A stretch of 64,000 bases of DNA from Roseovarius litorisediminis (GTDB lineage Bacteria > Pseudomonadota > Alphaproteobacteria > Rhodobacterales > Rhodobacteraceae), in the NCBI RefSeq assembly GCF_900172295.1, contig NZ_FWFL01000009.1, forward strand, positions 101,946 to 165,945, in the 5' to 3' direction. Numbering within the stretch: the first letter of the stretch is position 1; every line of letters starts with the position of its first letter. The translations under genes were made by a program, and so were the position numbers. This document shows positions 16,031 through 24,695 of the stretch, one piece after another. Below the pieces are notes generated by a model, which searched no databases, was not told where the DNA came from, and saw nothing but the letters and a program-made list of their open reading frames with translations.

Positions 16031-16108
16031 CTTTCATTTTTCTTAAAATACTCAATTCCCGTATCTTTTTTCAGCGTAGTGGCATGAGTATTTATGGAAA
16101 AATGAAAG
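16031..16108. repeat. Inverted pair of the dispersed element (copies B1 and B2)
   Basis: CTTTCATTTTTC-TTAAAATACTC at 16031-16053 and GAGTATTT, ATG, GAAAAATGAAAG at 16086-16108 are inverted copies identical at 20 of 23 positions, separated by 32 bases. Transcribed, they can pair as a 12-bp and an 8-bp stem around a 3-base mismatch. They fill the 210-bp gap between the ABC ATPase and the first permease, the only large gap in an otherwise tight operon. B2 ends 19 bp before the permease start, so the hairpin could affect its translation or mRNA stability. Confidence 0.7.
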
Positions 16109-16127
16109 TCAGGGTAGGGCACTGCTG

Positions 16128-16988
16128 ATGCGCAACCTTCTACCTGTTCTCACGGTCGTGGCCGCAATTATCGCGCTTTGGTACGGGGCGGCGATCATGC
16201 TAAATTCGACCTGGGCGCAAGACAAGGCGACGCGGGCGGGAACAACCCTGAGTATGACCGAGTTGATCACCGATACCTGGAGCCAGAAAAAGCCCAAGCT
16301 GCCGGTACCCCATCAAGTCGCGGCCGAAATCTGGCAAACAACCGTTGAAAAAAAGATCACCTCGAAACGCTCTTTGATTTATCACGCCGGGATCACCTTC
16401 AGCTCAACCATGCTGGGCTTTGTGATGGGGACGGCGCTTGGTATCGCGCTGGCCATCGGCATCGTCTTTAACCGAACCATGGACATGAGCGTGATGCCCT
16501 GGGTGATCGCGTCGCAGACCATTCCCATTCTGGCGATTGCGCCGATGATCATCGTGGTGCTGAACGCGGTGGGGATTTCGGGACTGCTGCCCAAGGCGAT
16601 GATCTCGATGTATCTGTCTTTCTTTCCGGTGGTGGTAGGTATGGTCAAGGGCCTACGCAGCCCCAGCCATATGCAACTGGACCAGATGCGCACATGGCAC
16701 GCCAGTGCCAGTCAGACGTTCTGGCGGCTACGGTTACCATCGTCGATGCCCTATCTGTTTACCTCACTCAAGGTGGCCATGGCGGCCAGCCTGGTGGGCG
16801 CCATCGTGGGTGAATTGCCCACAGGTGCCGTCGCTGGCCTTGGCGCGCGATTGCTTGCCGGGAGTTATTATGGACAGACGATCCAGATCTGGAGCGCGCT
16901 TGTCATGGCGGCAGCGCTGGCAGCAGGATTGGTCTCGATCATCGGGCTAGTGCAGCGCCTGACCCTCAAACGGATGGGGATGGCGTGA
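16128..16988 (+). CDS. NitT/TauT-type ABC permease (first)
   Basis: A 286-residue inner-membrane permease. It begins with a hydrophobic helix (NLLPVLTVVAAIIALWYGAA) followed by a long polar segment (residues about 25-80) before the transport domain. The binding-protein-dependent permease core runs from SSTMLGFVMGTALGIALAI to the end; the EAA-type loop reads TWHASASQTFWRLRLPSSMP. Together with the second permease it forms the channel. It starts after a 210-bp gap containing an inverted repeat and a weak GGGTAGGG ribosome site, and its stop overlaps the start of the next permease by one base (TGATG). Confidence 0.88.
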   Translation: MRNLLPVLTVVAAIIALWYGAAIMLNSTWAQDKATRAGTTLSMTELITDTWSQKKPKLPVPHQVAAEIWQTTVEKKITSKRSLIYHAGITFSSTMLGFVMGTALGIALAIGIVFNRTMDMSVMPWVIASQTIPILAIAPMIIVVLNAVGISGLLPKAMISMYLSFFPVVVGMVKGLRSPSHMQLDQMRTWHASASQTFWRLRLPSSMPYLFTSLKVAMAASLVGAIVGELPTGAVAGLGARLLAGSYYGQTIQIWSALVMAAALAAGLVSIIGLVQRLTLKRMGMA

Positions 16989-17953
16989 TGGGTGTCATAC
17001 GCTCCAGATTTTTTGCGATCGTTGCTGCCGGGCTGATAGGGTTTGCCATACTTTTCTTTATGACACGTTCCAATCCTGCTGGTGGCTTGAGATGGTTACA
17101 GGCGATGGCGGTGATTTTGATCTGGCTGGTCTGTTGGGCGACAAATGCCAAACTTGCCAACCTGAAGCTATCTTCACAAAACGCCCAAAAGGCTCGCAAG
17201 TTTCTGGTTGCATTGTTTTTTGGCCTTACCGTGCTCTTGCTCTGGGAAATTACAGTTCGCGTCTTTGGAATAAGTAAGGTTCTGCTTCCGGCGCCATCCG
17301 CGATCGCATCAACCTTTGCAGCCTCGACCGATATCCTTTGGGTGGATTTCGTGCAGACCGTGCTGAAGGGCGCATTGTCGGGCTATGTGCTGGGCTGTGG
17401 CTCGGCGTTTCTGATTGCAGTGATCATCGACCGGTTTCCGTTCCTGCAACGGGGCCTTTTGCCGGTCGGTAATTTCGTGGCAGCCTTGCCGATTATCGGC
17501 ATGGCACCGATCCTCGTGATGTGGTTCGGGTTCGACTGGCAGTCCAAGGCGGCGGTGGTGGTGGTGATGGTGTTTTTTCCCATGCTGGTGAACACCGTGC
17601 AGGGCCTGCAGGATACCGACGCGATGCAGCGTGACCTGATGCGCACTTACGCGGCCGGATATTGGAAAACCCTTCTGAAGCTGCGCCTGCCTGCGGCGAT
17701 GCCGTTTATCTTTAATGGGCTTAAAATTGCCACCACGCTGGCACTGATCGGGGCGATTGTTGCGGAATTCTTTGGCTCGCCCATCCGTGGCATGGGCTTT
17801 CGCATCTCGACCTCGGTTGGACAACTAGCGATGGATCTGGTCTGGGCCGAGATCGTGGTGGCGGCGATTGTCGGCTCGGCGTTTTACGGCGGGGTTGCGC
17901 TGCTGGAGAAGACAATGACATTCTGGCACCCATCACAAAGGCGCCGGACATAA
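16988..17953 (+). CDS. NitT/TauT-type ABC permease (second)
   Basis: A 321-residue permease. Two N-terminal helices (FAIVAAGLIGFAILFFMT, and LQAMAVILIWLVCWAT) precede a third helix and the transport core. The EAA loop reads TYAAGYWKTLLKLRLPAAMP and is followed by FIFNGLKIATTLALIGAIVA. These are the same landmarks as in the first permease, so the importer is a permease heterodimer. The ATG shares one base with the preceding stop. Thirty bases separate it from the gene for the binding protein. The N-terminal extension is longer than in SsuC/TauC-type proteins. Confidence 0.88.
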   Translation: MGVIRSRFFAIVAAGLIGFAILFFMTRSNPAGGLRWLQAMAVILIWLVCWATNAKLANLKLSSQNAQKARKFLVALFFGLTVLLLWEITVRVFGISKVLLPAPSAIASTFAASTDILWVDFVQTVLKGALSGYVLGCGSAFLIAVIIDRFPFLQRGLLPVGNFVAALPIIGMAPILVMWFGFDWQSKAAVVVVMVFFPMLVNTVQGLQDTDAMQRDLMRTYAAGYWKTLLKLRLPAAMPFIFNGLKIATTLALIGAIVAEFFGSPIRGMGFRISTSVGQLAMDLVWAEIVVAAIVGSAFYGGVALLEKTMTFWHPSQRRRT

Positions 17954-17982
17954 GGCAACTTAAAACACAAGGGAGAACCACG

Positions 17983-18975
17983 ATGAACAAATTTACACAA
18001 GCACTGGCGGTTGCCGCAGCTGGGGCCTGGGCCTCGGTTGCGCAGGCAGCGGATGACGTGACACTGCAATTGAAGTGGGTCACGCAGGCGCAGTTTGCGG
18101 GGTATTACGTGGCGCAGGATCAGGGCTTTTACGACGAGGAAGACCTGAACGTCACGATCAAACCGGGCGGGCCCGATATCGCCCCGGCGCAGGTTATTGC
18201 CGGTGGCGGGGCCGATGTGGTGCTGGACTGGATGCCTTCAGCGCTGGCCAGCCGCGAAAAAGGTTTGCCACTGGTGAATATCGCGCAACCGTTCAAATCT
18301 TCGGGTATGATGCTGACCTGCCGCAAGGATGCAGGTGTTGAAACACCTGCCGATTTCGCCGGTAAAACCCTTGGCGTGTGGTTCTTTGGCAATGAGTATC
18401 CTTTCCTGAGCTGGATGAGCAAACTGGGATTGGCCACAGATGGATCAGAGGGCGGCGTGACGGTTCTCAAGCAGGGCTTTAACGTTGATCCCATTTTGCA
18501 GGGTCAGGCGGCCTGTGTGTCGACCATGACCTATAATGAATATTGGCAGATCATCGACGCAGGGCTAAGCCCGGATGATCTGGTTGTCTTCAAATACGAG
18601 GATCAGGGCGTGGCGACGCTTGAGGACGGCATGTATGTTCTGGAGGAAAACCTGAATGATCCTGCGTTTGTCGATAAGATGGTACGCTTTGTGCGGGCCT
18701 CGATGAAGGGTTGGAAATGGGCCGAGGAGAACCCCGAAGACGCCGCGATGATCGTGCTGGACAACGACGCCTCGGGTGCGCAGACAGAAGAGCATCAGAC
18801 CCGGATGATGGGCGAGATTGCCAAACTGACAGCTGGCAGCAATGGCGCGCTTGACCCGGCGGATTACGAGCGCACGGTGCAATCGCTTCTGGCGGGTGGC
18901 TCGGATCCGGTGATTACCAAACACCCGGGCGAAGGCGCCTGGACCCACGTGATTACCGATGCCGCGCTGAACTAA
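17983..18975 (+). CDS. NMT1/THI5-like ABC substrate-binding protein
   Basis: A 330-residue periplasmic binding protein. The signal peptide FTQALAVAAAGAWASVAQA is cleaved near AQA-ADD (about residue 22). The mature start VTLQLKWVTQAQFAGYYVAQ then DQGFYDEEDLNVTIKPGG is the classic NMT1/THI5-like (PF09084) opening, seen in binders of hydroxymethylpyrimidine precursors, riboflavin and sulfonates. GGGADVVLDWMPSALASREK and GKTLGVWFFGNEYPFLSWM continue the fold. Being the last gene of a pyrimidine breakdown operon, it probably captures a pyrimidine base or similar ring; the exact ligand is inferred. A strong terminator follows. Confidence 0.9.
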   Translation: MNKFTQALAVAAAGAWASVAQAADDVTLQLKWVTQAQFAGYYVAQDQGFYDEEDLNVTIKPGGPDIAPAQVIAGGGADVVLDWMPSALASREKGLPLVNIAQPFKSSGMMLTCRKDAGVETPADFAGKTLGVWFFGNEYPFLSWMSKLGLATDGSEGGVTVLKQGFNVDPILQGQAACVSTMTYNEYWQIIDAGLSPDDLVVFKYEDQGVATLEDGMYVLEENLNDPAFVDKMVRFVRASMKGWKWAEENPEDAAMIVLDNDASGAQTEEHQTRMMGEIAKLTAGSNGALDPADYERTVQSLLAGGSDPVITKHPGEGAWTHVITDAALN

Positions 18976-19007
18976 ATCGCCGGGTTCGACAGGGCTAAAC
19001 CAAATGC

Positions 19008-19046
19008 AAAGACCCGGGGCACAAATGCTGCTCTGGGTCTTTTTTT
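19008..19046 (+). terminator. Rho-independent terminator of the pyrimidine ABC operon
   Basis: AAAGACCCGGGGC, a short loop, then GCTCTGGGTC followed by TTTTTTT: a GC-rich stem with a seven-T tail, 32 bp after the binding-protein gene. Confidence 0.85.
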
Positions 19047-19256
19047 GTTCAAAACCAACCTGCATCATTGGTGTTTTGGCCAGTTTTGTAGATACGCACA
19101 CTAAAACCACAACATATTGCGATGATCGATTAACAACGGCCACAAATCCATTGAAAATGAAGGCTTTATTCAAATCGCCACCTGTGCTACGTTTTCCGCA
19201 ATAAATCAAAAGCCAGTCGGAAAACCGGCGGCACGAGGCAGAAAAAGAGTAGTTCC

Positions 19257-20675
19257 ATGAAGGCTCGGGGCAGGCAACCGATCCGTTGGGGTCTGGTTGC
19301 GTTAGCGACTATCTGGATGTTGATCATCGTACCTTTGAGTGCGGTTGCAGCACCTTATGCAGCGATGGTAATTGATGCGCGCAGCGGCGAGGTACTGCAT
19401 TCGCGCAACGCTGATTCACGGCTGCATCCGGCCTCGTTGACCAAAATGATGACGCTGTACGTGGTGTTTGAGGCGATTGAGAACGGCGAAATCGGCCTGG
19501 ATACCAAGGTGACAATCTCAAAGCATGCCGCCAGCGAGCCGCCCAGCAAACTGGGCCTGCGCCCCGGCCAGAAGATCGCACTGCGGTATCTGATCCGCGC
19601 AGCTGCGGTAAAATCGGCCAATGACGCGGCCACGGCCCTTGGTGAAGCGATCGAAGGCTCCGAAGCCAAGTTCGCCCGCCGGATGAACCGCACGGCCAAG
19701 GCACTTGGCATGACACGGTCGACCTTCAAGAATGCCCATGGCCTGACGGAATCGGGTCACCTGTCGACAGCGCGCGACATGACAAATCTGGGGCGGCACC
19801 TGTTTTACGACTACCCAGAATATTACAATCTGTTTTCACGGATCACGGCAGATGCCGGGGTGCGCAAGGTCTCTCACACCAACCGTAAGCTTTTACAAAG
19901 CTATCGCGGCGCGGATGGCATCAAAACCGGCTACACCCGTGCGGCGGGTTTTAACCTTGTGGCCAGCGCCGAACGTGGCAAAGAACGCGTCATCGCAACA
20001 GTGTTTGGCGGCCGGTCAACCGCGTCTCGGAATGCGAAGGTGGCTGAATTGCTTGACCTCGGCTTTCGTCGCGCACCTACCAGGGTTGCACTGCACCGTC
20101 CCAGCAAACCACCTTATATGGGCAAAGGTGGCGGACAAGCTATTCCGGCCGCGGCCGGCAAAACAGTGCGCTTCGCCTCGGCTGCAGCCGTCAAGAAAAG
20201 CTTGAGACCACAACAGCGCCCCATTACCGAAACCCAACCAATCGTTGTTGCGATCAAGGATGATATTGAAAAGGCCATCATGGCAGCTCAGCAGACCAGT
20301 GCGCAAAAGACCGAGAAAGTCGCCCAGGTGGTACCTGCCAAAGTAAGCCCCACTGCAAGGCCAAAAGACCTTGTACTGGCCAAGGCCGAGGTGGAAGACC
20401 CGATACAAGAAGTTGTGACGCGCGTCTCGACATCCGGCGGGCGGCATTGGGGAATAAACATCGGGCGCTACCCAAGCCAGTACAAGGCCCGCAAGGTTCT
20501 GTTGCAGACAGCACTTAGTGAAATGAGCACGCTGGACGGATCCCTGCGCAAAGTCGTCAAACGCTCGAATGGGTTTGACGCAAATTTCATGGGGATGAGC
20601 CGTGAAACAGCTGATCTTGCCTGCCGGCGGCTTCAAGCCAAACAGGTTACCTGCTTCATGATCGGACCGGGCTGA
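19257..20675 (+). CDS. D-alanyl-D-alanine carboxypeptidase with SPOR domain
   Basis: A 472-residue low-molecular-weight penicillin-binding protein (PBP5/6, peptidase S11). It trims the terminal D-Ala from peptidoglycan stem peptides in the periplasm. All three active-site motifs are present: SLTK (S60, K63), SAN (S120-N122) and KTG (K223-G225). Residues 12-31 form an uncleaved or cleaved signal helix. After a Lys/Pro/Gln-rich linker (about 280-390) comes a C-terminal SPOR domain (WGINIGRYPSQYKARKVLLQ to CFMIGPG), which binds denuded glycan and targets proteins to the septum. This architecture is common in alphaproteobacteria. Confidence 0.92.
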   Translation: MKARGRQPIRWGLVALATIWMLIIVPLSAVAAPYAAMVIDARSGEVLHSRNADSRLHPASLTKMMTLYVVFEAIENGEIGLDTKVTISKHAASEPPSKLGLRPGQKIALRYLIRAAAVKSANDAATALGEAIEGSEAKFARRMNRTAKALGMTRSTFKNAHGLTESGHLSTARDMTNLGRHLFYDYPEYYNLFSRITADAGVRKVSHTNRKLLQSYRGADGIKTGYTRAAGFNLVASAERGKERVIATVFGGRSTASRNAKVAELLDLGFRRAPTRVALHRPSKPPYMGKGGGQAIPAAAGKTVRFASAAAVKKSLRPQQRPITETQPIVVAIKDDIEKAIMAAQQTSAQKTEKVAQVVPAKVSPTARPKDLVLAKAEVEDPIQEVVTRVSTSGGRHWGINIGRYPSQYKARKVLLQTALSEMSTLDGSLRKVVKRSNGFDANFMGMSRETADLACRRLQAKQVTCFMIGPG

Positions 20676-20812
20676 TCTTTTCCCTTGTGATGCGACAGAA
20701 TGTATTCCTGAAAGTCGCGACAGGGGCCCTTAGCGCACAATTGTTAAAATTAAGTTAATTTATCGTCGCCTTTTCGGATTTCCAACATAAGTTGGTTCCA
20801 GAGGTGTGAAAA

Positions 20813-21883
20813 TTGGCTGATCCGTATTTCTCGGAACTGAAATTTGTCGGCGGGACAGTCCTTGATTTTCTTGAGATCGCCGTCGACACCGGGCTGGATG
20901 TCAGCGGCATTCAGGTTGTTGTCTACAATCCGGACGGTACGGTCAGGTCAACTGACACGCTTGGAACCGCCAGCGGAACAATTGCCGGAAGCGATATTTA
21001 TGTAATTGACAGTACCACCGCTGCGAATTTCAACGGCGTGCATCAGAACGGCGCAGTGGCACTGGTGCAGGACGGCGTTGTGCTGTCCTTTTTGTCCTTC
21101 AGCAGAACCGTTACCCCGTCTGAGGGGCCGGCTGTCGGGTTAACATCGACAGCCCTGGGAACTACCACAGGTGGCCAGTCTCTGGAATCGACAGATGGCG
21201 GGACGACCTATGTCGTTCAGACCAACCCCACCCCCGGCACCGCACCCTGTTTTCAGACCGGGTCGCTTATCCTGACGGATCGGGGTTACGTTCCTGTAGA
21301 AACCCTGAAGGCGGGTGACTTGGTGGAAACGCTTGATCAGGGGCTTATGCCGCTTCTTTGGGTTGGAAATCGTGTGCTGACGTTTTCAGAAATGGCCAAC
21401 CCCAAGTTTCACCCGGTCTGCATACCCGCAGGGTCTATGGCGCTAGGCGTGCCTAATCGTGATCTTTTCCTTTCCCCCAATCACCGCGTATTTCTCAACC
21501 ATCCTGTAACAGAGTTGCTGTTTCACGAATCCGAGGTGCTGACCCCGGTAAAAGCACTGGTCGGCTATCGGGGCGTCGGGTGCAGACCGATCAGCGCACC
21601 AGTCAACTACCACCACCTTTTGTTCAAACGCCATCAGGTGGTCTGGTCCAATGGCCTGCCAAGCGAAAGCTTTTTCCCTGATCACGTCGGCCTTTCGGCC
21701 TATTCGGACAAAATGCAAAATAGCCTGATGTCGACACTTCCGGCATTGAGGCAGGGAATAAATGCCTATGGCCGCACCGCGCGGATGGTATTGAAACCGT
21801 CAGAAACGCAAGTTTTGCTAAGCTATGTAGCGACAGGTCCGCTATCCAGATTTTGCAGCCAGAACATGCCATCTGTGGCCTGA
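20813..21883 (+). CDS. Hint-domain protein with an N-terminal beta domain
   Basis: A 356-residue protein. Residues 1-100 (YFSELKFVGGTVLDFLEIAV, then SDIYVIDS and GAVALVQDGVVLSFLSF) look like a lamin-tail-like beta domain often found in surface or secreted proteins. A Gly/Thr linker leads to CFQTGSLILTDRGYVPVETL at about residue 146, the start of a Hint (hedgehog/intein-like, Hint_2 type) autoprocessing domain, continuing with LKAGDLVETLDQGLMPLLWV, SPNHRVFL and CRPISAPVNYHHLLF. Such proteins may cleave themselves after export by a type I system. No RTX repeats are seen. The start is TTG after GAGGTG. Confidence 0.82.
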   Translation: MADPYFSELKFVGGTVLDFLEIAVDTGLDVSGIQVVVYNPDGTVRSTDTLGTASGTIAGSDIYVIDSTTAANFNGVHQNGAVALVQDGVVLSFLSFSRTVTPSEGPAVGLTSTALGTTTGGQSLESTDGGTTYVVQTNPTPGTAPCFQTGSLILTDRGYVPVETLKAGDLVETLDQGLMPLLWVGNRVLTFSEMANPKFHPVCIPAGSMALGVPNRDLFLSPNHRVFLNHPVTELLFHESEVLTPVKALVGYRGVGCRPISAPVNYHHLLFKRHQVVWSNGLPSESFFPDHVGLSAYSDKMQNSLMSTLPALRQGINAYGRTARMVLKPSETQVLLSYVATGPLSRFCSQNMPSVA

Positions 21884-21885
21884 GG

Positions 21886-22044
21886 TCAGGGTTTGGGGTG
21901 GTCATCCCAATCATCAGAAAGGATACGGCGGCTGTCGCCGTCGGGATCGTCATACTGGTTGGAACGCACCGTATAGATAAACGCCACAAGACCCACGCCC
22001 CCCAGAAACAGGGAAATGGGAATCAGGTAGGCCAGGATGTTCAT
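21886..22044 (-). CDS. ccoS: cbb3 oxidase maturation protein CcoS
   Basis: A 52-residue protein: MNILAYLIPISLFLGGVGLV then AFIYTVRSNQYDDPDGDSRR and ILSDDWDDHPKP. One membrane helix followed by the YDDP-D-RIL signature identifies CcoS, needed for heme/copper insertion into CcoN of cbb3 oxidase. It begins 4 bp after the ccoI stop, giving the usual ccoG-H-I-S order. The gene is short and easily missed. It converges with the Hint-protein gene, whose stop is 2 bp away. Confidence 0.92.
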   Translation of the reverse strand: MNILAYLIPISLFLGGVGLVAFIYTVRSNQYDDPDGDSRRILSDDWDDHPKP

Positions 22045-22048
22045 TGCA

Positions 22049-24232
22049 TTACCTCAGCCTGAGCGCGTTGAGCGACACCGTGATTGAACTGGCCGACATG
22101 GCCAATGCCGCAATCAGTGGTGTGGCCAGACCTGCCACCGCTAGCGGCACGGCGATGATATTGTAGATCGTGGCAATCCGAAAGTTTTCGCGTATCCGCC
22201 GGGTGGCGGATTGTGCTGTGTCACAAGCCGCCGCAATCGGGCTGAGATCACTGCCCAGCAAAACGATGTCGCTGGCCACCCGCGCGGCATCCAGCGCTGA
22301 CGCTGGCGAGATCGAGACATGGGCGGCTGCCAGCGCCGCAGTATCATTCAGCCCATCCCCCACCATCAGGACATGCGCACCATTGTAGGTCATGGCCTGA
22401 ATGCGGGCAGATTTGTCGGCCGGAAGCGCCTCGGCCAGCCAATGGGTGATACCCAGCCGCTTTGCCAGTGCCTCGACCGCAGCCGTGGTATCGCCGGACA
22501 TCAGATAAACAGATTTCCCGCTGTCCTTCAGCGCCTGCACCGCGTCGGAGGCGCCCTCACGTAAATGGTCGGCAAAGGTGAATGTAATGGCAGGCCGACC
22601 GGCGACCTGCAGGTGGGTTGCTGTCTGTGCGGTGTCCCCTGCCCCGGTCCAGCTGGCACGGCCCAGCCGAACCTCCTGTCCCTTGTAAGTGCCTTTGGTA
22701 CCATAGCCGGGCACTTCGGTAATGTTGGCGACGCCAGCGCAAGCCATCCCGGCGTCACGCGCTGCACGGGTGATGGATTGCGCCAGGGGATGGGACGACC
22801 CCCGCGCCAGGGCATAGGCCACTTCGGCGTCTTTGCGTGGAAGGGATTCCAAATTGGTCAATTCGGGTGCACCCGCGGTCAAAGTGCCGGTTTTGTCAAA
22901 GACCACGGTATCGACCTGCGCCAGACGTTCCAGCGCCGTTTCGTGTTTGATCAGCATACCACGGCGAAACAGCCGGCCACTGGCCGCAGTCGTCACAGCA
23001 GGTACGGCCAGCCCAAGCGCACAGGGGCAGGTGATGATCAGTACGGCGGCGGCGATGTTGAGGGCCGTGCGTACATCCCATGAATAAAGGTACCAGCCCA
23101 GGAAACTGAGCGCCGACAAGATATGTACGCCGGGGGCATAAAGCTTGGCCGCCTTGTCGGCCAGTGAGGTATAACGCGAGCGCCCGGATTCCGCGAGCGC
23201 AACCAGATCGGCCATCTGGTGCAATGAGGTATCTGCGCCTACTGCCGTGGCGCGAACCGTCAACAGGCCCGTCAGATTGACCTCGCCGGCCGATACCCGC
23301 TGCCCTTCGCCGGCAAAAACCGGCACGGTTTCACCCGTCAACAGCGAGCGGTCGATTTCGGACGTGCCGCTGACAATCTCGCCGTCCACCGGCATGCGGC
23401 CGCCGGGACGGACAAGAATCATGTCACCGACACGCAATTCAGCGACATTGACGGTTTCCTCAGCACCATCGGACAGGCGGATCGCACGGGGCACCTCAAG
23501 TGCGGTCAGTTCTTCGGCGGCTGAACGGGCAATGGCGCGGGTGCGGTGATCAAGATAGCGGCCTGCCAGCAAAAAGAAGGTCAGGGCAAGTGCGGCGTCG
23601 AAATAGGCGTGTTCACCCGATAGCGCGGTTTCCCAAAGCGACGTAACCACCGCCAGCAAGATCGCCAGCGTAATTGGCACGTCCATATTGAGCGAGCGGT
23701 TGGACAGCGCGGCCCAGGCATTGCGGAAAAACGGCTGCCCGGCAAAGGCGATAGTAGGCAGGGCGATGGCCGCAGAAATCCAGTGAAACAGGTCGCGTGT
23801 GGCGTCTGCGGCCCCGGACCAGACGGCGACAGACAGCAGCATCACATTCATCGAGGCAAAGCCCGCCACGGCCAGCCGCATCAGCAATTCGCGCCCGGCA
23901 CGATTGTTCGCCGTGGCGTTCAGGGTACCAGCGTCCAGCTCGTGTGCCTCGTATCCCAACCCCTGAACCAGGGCGACCATATCCTGCGCGCTCACATCAG
24001 CGCCCGCATCGATGCTGGCGCGTTTGAGGGTTAGATTTACACGGGCGGATTTGACACCGGGATGCGCGTTCAGCCCTCGCTCGATTTTCGAGATGCAGGC
24101 CGAGCAGTGGATCGTGGGCAATGACAGAGCGATCTGCGCCGGACCGATATCCCTGGCTGCCAACGCCTCGGCCGCGGGGCCGGCGGCGCAGGCCGGACAG
24201 GCAGAAAGGGATGGGCGCAGTGTGGCTGTCAT
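22049..24232 (-). CDS. ccoI: Copper-translocating P1B-type ATPase CcoI/FixI
   Basis: A 727-residue P-type ATPase that moves copper across the inner membrane for cbb3 oxidase assembly. Motifs: N-terminal CPACAAGP cluster, heavy-metal domain with IHCSACISKIERGL, actuator LTGETVPV, membrane CPC in ITCPCALGLAVP, phosphorylation site FDKTGTLTAG and hinge GDGLNDTAALAAA. The start was taken at ATG 24232 (MTATLRPSL); upstream codons in frame lie in ccoH and have no ribosome site. It starts 7 bp after ccoH. Confidence 0.92.
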   Translation of the reverse strand: MTATLRPSLSACPACAAGPAAEALAARDIGPAQIALSLPTIHCSACISKIERGLNAHPGVKSARVNLTLKRASIDAGADVSAQDMVALVQGLGYEAHELDAGTLNATANNRAGRELLMRLAVAGFASMNVMLLSVAVWSGAADATRDLFHWISAAIALPTIAFAGQPFFRNAWAALSNRSLNMDVPITLAILLAVVTSLWETALSGEHAYFDAALALTFFLLAGRYLDHRTRAIARSAAEELTALEVPRAIRLSDGAEETVNVAELRVGDMILVRPGGRMPVDGEIVSGTSEIDRSLLTGETVPVFAGEGQRVSAGEVNLTGLLTVRATAVGADTSLHQMADLVALAESGRSRYTSLADKAAKLYAPGVHILSALSFLGWYLYSWDVRTALNIAAAVLIITCPCALGLAVPAVTTAASGRLFRRGMLIKHETALERLAQVDTVVFDKTGTLTAGAPELTNLESLPRKDAEVAYALARGSSHPLAQSITRAARDAGMACAGVANITEVPGYGTKGTYKGQEVRLGRASWTGAGDTAQTATHLQVAGRPAITFTFADHLREGASDAVQALKDSGKSVYLMSGDTTAAVEALAKRLGITHWLAEALPADKSARIQAMTYNGAHVLMVGDGLNDTAALAAAHVSISPASALDAARVASDIVLLGSDLSPIAAACDTAQSATRRIRENFRIATIYNIIAVPLAVAGLATPLIAALAMSASSITVSLNALRLR

Positions 24233-24239
24233 TGCAGAC

Positions 24240-24695
24240 CTATTTCTTGTGCAGCACAACGCGCTGCTGGAATTCCGTACCATCCAGCGCGGTTGCTTGC
24301 ATCCGGATATTCCAGTTTCCGTCGCTCAGTTCAACCGGGGCGACATAGGCGTTTCCGTTAAACTGGAAATCAGGCTCGGTATCATCTTTAATCTGCGTGG
24401 CGCGGCCTACAATCGCGTGCAGGCTGCCAACCTGAACCGGCTTGCCATCTGCATCTGTGATGGCCAGCGTCAGCACGCCATCAGCATGGTCGGCGCTGAC
24501 GGTCCAACCCAGCCCCTCCTGGGCAGCCTTTCGCACATTGAATTCCTGACTCGCGACATAAGAGTTTTTAACTTCAAGTCCGGGAAAGGTGCGGATCGCT
24601 GAGTAGGCCAGGACCAGATTTACGCCGATGATCAGGCCAAAGGCCGCAGCAAAGCCCAGAAACACATGCCGACCGGTGATCTGCCGTTCTGCCAT
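24240..24695 (-). CDS. ccoH: cbb3 oxidase assembly protein CcoH/FixH
   Basis: A 151-residue FixH-family membrane protein. An N-terminal helix (GFAAAFGLIIGVNLVLAYSA) anchors a periplasmic beta domain with the family landmarks NSYVASQEFN, GWTVSADHADGVL and a closing ATALDGTEFQQRVVLHKK. It stabilises CcoN during cbb3 assembly. The start codon overlaps the ccoG stop by one base and ccoI follows within 7 bp, so the four genes are one operon. Confidence 0.88.
   Translation of the reverse strand: MAERQITGRHVFLGFAAAFGLIIGVNLVLAYSAIRTFPGLEVKNSYVASQEFNVRKAAQEGLGWTVSADHADGVLTLAITDADGKPVQVGSLHAIVGRATQIKDDTEPDFQFNGNAYVAPVELSDGNWNIRMQATALDGTEFQQRVVLHKK

Noticed and set aside
15910..16128. A 72-codon plus-strand frame between the ABC ATPase and permease genes
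   Set aside because: It overlaps the inverted repeat pair, has no ribosome site, no recognisable relative and biased residues; the repeats explain the sequence.
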